Shown: one piece after another, positions 59,205-64,000 of the stretch
Layout of the letters: each line of letters begins with the position of its first letter
How positions within the stretch are numbered: position 1 is the first letter of the stretch
Source: an uncultured Actinomycetes bacterium
Lineage (GTDB): Bacteria; Actinomycetota; Actinomycetes; Nanopelagicales; Nanopelagicaceae
Assembly (NCBI GenBank): GCA_903850565.1
Contig: CAINLV010000029.1
Span: 142,471-206,470, forward strand
Direction of reading: 5' to 3'
Length of the DNA: 64,000 bases
Made by a program: the position numbers and the translations under genes
Notes under the pieces: generated by a model
What the model was told of the DNA's origin: nothing
The model's input: only the letters and a program-made list of their open reading frames with translations
The model's database searches: none

Positions 59205-60319
59205 AAAAATACCTGATCGCTTTCTTCACTTTCTTCATTTCATTAGCTCTTGGTACCTGTTCAAATATTCCAATTGCGAACGCTTCAACTTCGATCATTA
59301 CTCTCTTTGAACCCACCCATCGCGAACTAAATGGCAAATTTATCGATGATGATCTAGTTACTCAGTTAGATATGTATGGGCGATTAGGAAGTGCCATATT
59401 TAACCCACCCCCAAAGCCACGAATCTGGAATATCGATGCCGCACTCATAGAAGATGTAATTGCAATGAGCCAGGGCTATTCACTGACATCTAATACTCCG
59501 ACAGTGGGGCAGGCTATCGCTACAACATGGCTCATGCAGTTAGCGGTGGTTACAAAAACTGATCCCGTTTACGCTCTTCCTTTTGGAAATCCATCTGGTT
59601 ATTGGATTCACCGCCTCTCCCCCCATGATGAAAACTATTTCTTAGCGGCAGGAAAACAGAGGTTGCAGAAATTGCTTCTTCGCCCAGTTAAACAGTTAGC
59701 CGCATATCCTTTGAAGCGTTATTACAAACTGGATGTATTAGCAATGGATTCATACAAATCTGCAATAAAACAGATGCAGATGGTTTCCGGTTTACTTCCG
59801 TCGGCGGACTTTGATAATTTGAAACTTAGAAGTGCCAGTTTCTTAACTGATTCCCTCGACTCATCCCGTAGGGATTTCCTAGCCCGAAATCTCACCGCGA
59901 CTATTTTTGAATTGAAGCATAAAGTGCACACCGTGCCGGGTAGGTTTACGATCACATCCTCGCATCAAAAACTTCCTATTACCGTGGTAAATGATTTTCC
60001 TTATCCGGTTTCAGTTCGAATTGGCGTAACCACTCAAAATAGTAAAATTGTTCTAGGCCATCTTGGGAGTGTTTCTTTGTTGGCTAGTTCAAAGACTCAA
60101 ATATTAATCCCAGTGGAAGTTCTTACTTCAGGTACCAGTTCGCTATCAGTAAAGCTGCGCACTTCACAGGGATACCAAATTGGCGATATTGCTGATTTCC
60201 CACTCACATTGTCGGTAATAAGCCCCGTCGCAACCTGGATCACCACAGGGGCCGCAATCACCTTATTTGTAGCAGTGATTATTCAAAGTTTTAGAAGGAT
60301 TCGCCGGAGGAAGGCATGA
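59201..60319 (+). CDS. DUF6049-like envelope protein (short form)
   Basis: 372 aa. N-terminal signal peptide (residues 3-29), an extracytoplasmic region with a beta-sandwich-like stretch (~225-335: LPITVVNDFPYPVSVRIG), one C-terminal membrane helix (~345-365) and a basic RRIRRRKA tail. The gene position between NUDIX and murJ is that of DUF6049 proteins, which are usually much longer (about 700 aa). The N-terminal domain of the long forms seems to be missing. Function unknown, probably envelope-related. It overlaps both neighbours by 4 bp. Confidence 0.65.
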   Translation: MKKYLIAFFTFFISLALGTCSNIPIANASTSIITLFEPTHRELNGKFIDDDLVTQLDMYGRLGSAIFNPPPKPRIWNIDAALIEDVIAMSQGYSLTSNTPTVGQAIATTWLMQLAVVTKTDPVYALPFGNPSGYWIHRLSPHDENYFLAAGKQRLQKLLLRPVKQLAAYPLKRYYKLDVLAMDSYKSAIKQMQMVSGLLPSADFDNLKLRSASFLTDSLDSSRRDFLARNLTATIFELKHKVHTVPGRFTITSSHQKLPITVVNDFPYPVSVRIGVTTQNSKIVLGHLGSVSLLASSKTQILIPVEVLTSGTSSLSVKLRTSQGYQIGDIADFPLTLSVISPVATWITTGAAITLFVAVIIQSFRRIRRRKA

Positions 60320-61914
60320 GCACTTCCGACTCTTCCTTAGTGCGTTCTTCCACCATTATGGCGGTGGGGACTATCTTTTCGCGCATAACTGGGCTGATTC
60401 GAAACCTATTATTAGTTGCAGTTCTGGGAACCACTTTGTTGGGTGATACTTACAACGTTGCGAACACCATGCCCAATATTCTTTACAATTTACTTTTAGG
60501 TGGAGCGCTCACAGCAGTCTTTGTGCCGCAACTAGTTAGATCTACTCGAGACAGTGATGGTGGTTCTGCTTTTATCTCCAAACTAATCACAGCAACCACG
60601 GTGATACTTGGTGCACTTGTACTTCTCTCAGTCCTTGCCGCGCCACTTCTTGTTCGACTTTTCGCAACGGGTTACGTTGGGCGCCCTGAATTTTCACTGA
60701 CTGTGCTCTTTATGCGATATTGCTTGCCTCAGATTCTTTTTATGGGTCTGTTCGCTTTGTTGAGCCAAGTTGCCAATGCGCATGGAAAATTTGGCCCAAT
60801 GATGTGGGCACCTGTCTTGAACAATCTCTTAACTATTAGCATCTTCGGTTGGTATTTACAGAACTCGCACAATCTGACCGTTTCTTCAATTTCCTTTACC
60901 GAGGTCAGTTGGTTGGGGATTGGTACGACTGCTGGTTATGTTGTTCAAGCGCTGGCACTAATTCCGGTCGTGATGAAAACCAAACTCCACCTTCGCCCGA
61001 GATTTGATTGGAAAGATACGGAATTAAAGAAATCTTTCGGGTTAGCGTCTTGGACCTTGTTATTCGCGGCAATCTCGCAATTGAGTTATTTGGTCACCGT
61101 AAACCTCTCTACTTCGGCAGCGGTGAGAAGTGCAAAAGCAGGACTCGAAACCGGAGTTGGTTTTACGCCATATAGCAACGCCTTTTTAATATTAATGTTG
61201 CCACATTCCATTTTTACCATTTCAATTGTGACTGCGCTTCTGCCACAACTTTCTACCTTAGTGTTAGATAAAAGAATTGAAGAAATTCATGACCGTTTAG
61301 TAAAGACCATCAGATTAGTTGGGATCGTCACTGTTCCTAGCGCGATAGCCTTTCTCTGTTTTGGACCACTAATTACACATTCCTTATTTTTTGGAATTTC
61401 CCATAATGACTCGCAGTACTTGGGTTACACCCTGGCTGGATTTGCCTGCGGGCTTATGCCTATGAGTATCAACTTGGTTGCTTTACGTGGGTTAAATGCT
61501 TTCGAAAATGTTAAGTTGCAAGTTGTTAGTAATGCTTGGATGAATGTAATTGGGGTTTTGGCTTCACTTCTTGTGGCCGCGTTGCTTCCCTCGGAGTGGG
61601 TAACTGTCGGTTTGGCCGGTTCCCTCTCGCTGAGCTATTTCTTTGGGGCGTGGCTGACTATCCGGCTACTTCGAAGGCACCAAGTGGTGATCCACCTGAG
61701 TGAGATCGTCTGGCTCTATCTCAAACTGATTACTTTGGCTTTGCTTTGTGCAATTCCAGCGCGTTTAGCCATCCCATACCTGCCTGGCGGGAATACAGTT
61801 CACTTACTTTTCGTTCTTACTTCATGCGGGGTTGGATATATCCTGCTAGCTCGATTCTTTAAGATTGAAGAAGTTTCCAACACATTTGCAATATTAAGAA
61901 AAGGTAGGTTGTAA
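60316..61914 (+). CDS. murJ: Lipid II flippase MurJ (MviN)
   Basis: 532 aa with about 14 membrane helices. The N-terminal region has MAVGTIFSRITGLIRNLLLV, GDTYNVANTMPNILYNLLLGG and AVFVPQLVR, typical of MurJ including essential Arg residues. The C-terminus ends with the last helix and a short KGRL tail; there is no pseudokinase domain of the kind attached to mycobacterial MviN. It moves lipid II across the membrane for wall synthesis. It overlaps the DUF6049-like gene and lies 3 bp before trxB. Confidence 0.93.
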   Translation: MSTSDSSLVRSSTIMAVGTIFSRITGLIRNLLLVAVLGTTLLGDTYNVANTMPNILYNLLLGGALTAVFVPQLVRSTRDSDGGSAFISKLITATTVILGALVLLSVLAAPLLVRLFATGYVGRPEFSLTVLFMRYCLPQILFMGLFALLSQVANAHGKFGPMMWAPVLNNLLTISIFGWYLQNSHNLTVSSISFTEVSWLGIGTTAGYVVQALALIPVVMKTKLHLRPRFDWKDTELKKSFGLASWTLLFAAISQLSYLVTVNLSTSAAVRSAKAGLETGVGFTPYSNAFLILMLPHSIFTISIVTALLPQLSTLVLDKRIEEIHDRLVKTIRLVGIVTVPSAIAFLCFGPLITHSLFFGISHNDSQYLGYTLAGFACGLMPMSINLVALRGLNAFENVKLQVVSNAWMNVIGVLASLLVAALLPSEWVTVGLAGSLSLSYFFGAWLTIRLLRRHQVVIHLSEIVWLYLKLITLALLCAIPARLAIPYLPGGNTVHLLFVLTSCGVGYILLARFFKIEEVSNTFAILRKGRL

Positions 61915-61917
61915 CCC

Positions 61918-62847
61918 ATGAGTGAGCTACACAATCTGGTCATTGTAGGTTCTGGGCCAGCTGGTTACACCGCCGCCATTTATGCCGCTCGCGCCCAACT
62001 ATCCCCGATCCTCTATGAAGGTTCGGTAACGGCTGGCGGGGCTTTAATGAACACTACCGAGGTAGAGAACTTCCCTGGTTTTCCAGATGGAGTAATGGGA
62101 CCTGATTTAATGGACGACCTGCGCAAACAAGCCATTAAGTTTGGCGCTAAATTGATCACGGATGACATTGTCGAAATGTCACTTGCGGGGGAAATTAAAA
62201 CTCTCAAAGATGGTTCTGGAAATACCTTGCAGAGTAAAGCTGTCATTTTGGCCACCGGTTCTGCTTACAAAGAAATTGGCCTGGAAAATGAGAAACGCCT
62301 CTCCGGAAAAGGGGTTTCGTGGTGTGCTACCTGCGATGGATTCTTCTTTCGAGAGCAGACTATCGCGGTTGTAGGCGGCGGAGATTCAGCGATGGAGGAA
62401 GCAAATTTCCTCACTCGCTTTGCTAGCAAAGTAGTACTTATTCATCGCCGAGATTCCTTTCGCGCATCCAAGATTATGGTGGAGCGCACGTTGGCTAATC
62501 CAAAAATTGAAGTTCTTTGGAATACTGAAGTTGTCGATGTTTTAGGTGATTCCAAAGTTAACGCGCTTCGATTAAAGAACAATCTCACAAACGAAATTAG
62601 CGATCGGGATTTCACCGGCTTATTCGTTGCTATCGGACATGTTCCTCGGAGCGAACTTCTCGTGGGACAAATAGAGTTGAACGAAGAAGGTTATGTCCTT
62701 GTTGAAGGCAGAAGCACCCGAACCAATCAAGGCGGTGTTTTCGCCTGTGGCGATTTAGTGGACTTCACCTACCGGCAAGCAATCACCGCGGCCGGTTCTG
62801 GATGTTCGGCAGCTCTCGATGCTGAGCGTTTCTTAGCGGGCCATTAA
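61918..62847 (+). CDS. trxB: Thioredoxin reductase
   Basis: 309 aa. FAD-binding GSGPAGYTAA at residues 10-19, the redox-active CATC motif (WCATCDGFF) near 136-139, NADPH-binding GGGDSAMEEA near 155, and C-terminal FACGDLVDFTYRQAITAAGSG. It reduces thioredoxin with NADPH. It lies 3 bp after murJ and 54 bp before trxA; no sigM gene lies between murJ and trxB as it does in mycobacteria. Confidence 0.96.
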   Translation: MSELHNLVIVGSGPAGYTAAIYAARAQLSPILYEGSVTAGGALMNTTEVENFPGFPDGVMGPDLMDDLRKQAIKFGAKLITDDIVEMSLAGEIKTLKDGSGNTLQSKAVILATGSAYKEIGLENEKRLSGKGVSWCATCDGFFFREQTIAVVGGGDSAMEEANFLTRFASKVVLIHRRDSFRASKIMVERTLANPKIEVLWNTEVVDVLGDSKVNALRLKNNLTNEISDRDFTGLFVAIGHVPRSELLVGQIELNEEGYVLVEGRSTRTNQGGVFACGDLVDFTYRQAITAAGSGCSAALDAERFLAGH

Positions 62848-62901
62848 TTTAATTAAAAGTAAGATTATCCTTTAACCCAAGAATGTAACGGAGCAAATAA
62901 C

Positions 62902-63225
62902 ATGAGTGCAGCACAGCCAGTCACCACCGCTACTTTTGATGCAGTAGTACTCAAGAGTTCCACCCCAGTGCTTGTAGATTTTTGGGCGGAATGGTGTGGT
63001 CCATGCCGCGCTGTCGGTCCAATCTTGGATGAGATCGCCACTGAGTATGCCGACAAGATTAAGATCGTGAAACTAAACACCGACGAAGAATCCGCCATCG
63101 CGATTAAGTATGGAATTACTTCTATTCCTACGTTAAATGTTTATGTTAATGGTGAAGTTGTTAAGAGTATTGTCGGAGCAAAACCAAAACCTGCTCTACT
63201 CAAAGAGCTACAAGCCTTTATTTAA
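62902..63225 (+). CDS. trxA: Thioredoxin
   Basis: 107 aa, classic size. Active site WCGPC in FWAEWCGPCRAVGP near residue 33, cis-Pro in GITSIPTLNVY near 74. A GGAG Shine-Dalgarno lies 8 nt before the ATG. It may also have its own promoter: TAAGAT occurs in the 54-bp gap after trxB. It reduces cytoplasmic protein disulfides and could feed DipZ. Confidence 0.96.
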   Translation: MSAAQPVTTATFDAVVLKSSTPVLVDFWAEWCGPCRAVGPILDEIATEYADKIKIVKLNTDEESAIAIKYGITSIPTLNVYVNGEVVKSIVGAKPKPALLKELQAFI

Positions 63226-63228
63226 TTT

Positions 63229-64000
63229 ATGTCTACCTCCGATCTCACTTGTGGTGATCAGGGTGATGTTGTTCTCTCTATAACTTCAATATTGGTGCGG
63301 CTTGGATTTTTGACTCATGCCACACTTGATTTTGACACCGTCGTAGAGAGTGCAGTTAAGGCTTTCCAACAAGAACGTGGCTTAGTTATCACCGGGATTA
63401 TTAATCAAGTTACTTTTCGTGCTTTAGATGAGGCTCGTTGGAAACTGGGAGATCGCGTACTTAATTTCCTGCCTGGTTCATTAATGCGCGGGGATGACAT
63501 TGCGGTTTTGCAAGGCCGTCTTACTGAGATGGGATTTAATGCTGGGCGCGTTGATGGCATTTATGGCGTTGTAACTGAAAGTGCAGTTCGCGAATTTCAA
63601 AAGTCGGTAGGTGTTAAAAGTGATGGCCAGTGCGGCCCAGCAACAGTTATTGCCCTGATGCGCCTGACAAAGACCGTTACTGGTGGAGCTCCTTCGCAGT
63701 TGCGCGACAACGCCCATCGTGCCAATCGTGGGCCAGCGCTAGCAAACAAAATAATTGTTCTTGACCCAGGTTCGGATACTTTTCACTCAGATTTAGTTTT
63801 TGATGTGGCTCAACGTTTAGAAGGTCGTCTGATCGCACTTGGGGTCTCTGTTTTTCTCACTCATAATATTGATAGTCGTCCCTCTGAAAATGAACGAATT
63901 GAACTTGCCAATTCTGCAGGTGCAGACTTAGTTATTTCGCTCCGTTTAGATAAATATAAGAATGAGAACGCTCATGGGGTAACTAGTTACTACTACGGAA
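63229..64000 (+). CDS. cwlM: CwlM-like pseudo-amidase (peptidoglycan-binding plus amidase_3 fold), 5' part
   Basis: Open from the ATG at 63229, 3 bp after the trxA stop, to the window edge (257 codons seen). Two peptidoglycan-binding type 1 repeats (VVESAVKAFQQERGLVITG and VVTESAVREFQKSVGVKSDG) are followed by an N-acetylmuramoyl-L-alanine amidase fold. The usual zinc ligands appear changed: DPGH is DPGS here (Ser182), the Glu position reads His186, and SxH is SLR (Arg239). No signal peptide is present. In mycobacteria CwlM is cytoplasmic, non-catalytic, and regulates MurA and MurJ. The gene place after trxA is the same. Confidence 0.85.
   Translation, partial: MSTSDLTCGDQGDVVLSITSILVRLGFLTHATLDFDTVVESAVKAFQQERGLVITGIINQVTFRALDEARWKLGDRVLNFLPGSLMRGDDIAVLQGRLTEMGFNAGRVDGIYGVVTESAVREFQKSVGVKSDGQCGPATVIALMRLTKTVTGGAPSQLRDNAHRANRGPALANKIIVLDPGSDTFHSDLVFDVAQRLEGRLIALGVSVFLTHNIDSRPSENERIELANSAGADLVISLRLDKYKNENAHGVTSYYYG

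Overview
The window is a gene-dense, almost gap-free piece of a bacterial chromosome. No intergenic stretch exceeds about 300 bp, and many genes overlap by 4 bp or share 3' ends. The gene content is actinobacterial: HspR-controlled dnaK-grpE-dnaJ-hspR, MurT/GatD, a FadE5-like acyl-CoA dehydrogenase, an MFS-thymidylate kinase fusion beside topA and holB, DUF5318 beside a class A PBP, a Dcd resembling the mycobacterial enzyme, and NUDIX-DUF6049-murJ-trxB-trxA-cwlM. Base composition looks like the mid-40s percent GC by eye, low for the phylum. Together with the tight packing this suggests a streamlined aquatic actinobacterium (Nanopelagicales/acI-like). That assignment is inference. No rRNA, CRISPR array, prophage or insertion sequence was seen.

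Layout. 1-1.7 kb: end of an operon with an M24 metallopeptidase and an EboE homologue, closed by a hairpin terminator. 1.8-7.3 kb: S51 peptidase, LytR-CpsA-Psr protein, DMT transporter, DipZ-type thiol-disulfide protein, TetR regulator. 7.3-11.4 kb: two secreted proteins with a shared DHT-type motif beside a binding lipoprotein, permease and ATPase, read as haem or iron uptake. 11.4-16.6 kb: DEAD-box helicase with a repetitive basic tail, a DUF6941-like protein, LysE exporter, GatD/MurT (lipid II amidation) and tRNA-Thr. 16.6-27 kb: VOC protein, S33 peptidase, holB, MFS-tmk fusion, topA, hppA. 27.2-32.3 kb: DedA, pyrE and the HspR heat-shock operon, with two HAIR-like operators at its promoter. 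32.3-39.8 kb: redox and organic-acid catabolism (membrane Fe-S reductase, SDR, GlcD/GlcF-like pair, Ldh-family dehydrogenase, 2-oxo acid hydratase). 39.9-48.7 kb: two-component system, HtpX/LemA, dcd, tRNA-Gly, quinone oxidoreductase, FadE5-like enzyme, EamA transporter, beta-carbonic anhydrase.

48.7-64 kb is the origin-proximal block known from other actinobacteria: dnaB, rplI, rpsR, ssb, rpsF, GT87 glycosyltransferase, class A PBP, DUF5318, MFS, CCA-adding enzyme, NUDIX, DUF6049-like, murJ, trxB, trxA and the start of cwlM. In known genomes parB/parA, yidC, rpmH and dnaA follow, so oriC probably lies a short way beyond the right edge.

Cell-wall assembly recurs throughout (LCP, MurT/GatD, PBP1, MurJ, CwlM). 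Many first genes of transcription units have a TAnnnT-like -10 hexamer only 6-7 nt before the start codon and no Shine-Dalgarno, which suggests frequent leaderless transcription. No clearly unprecedented system was found. The best leads are the EboE/M24 operon, the secreted pair in the haem/iron locus, the DnaA-box-like cluster before dnaB, the paired HAIR operators, and the CwlM homologue with all three zinc ligands replaced.
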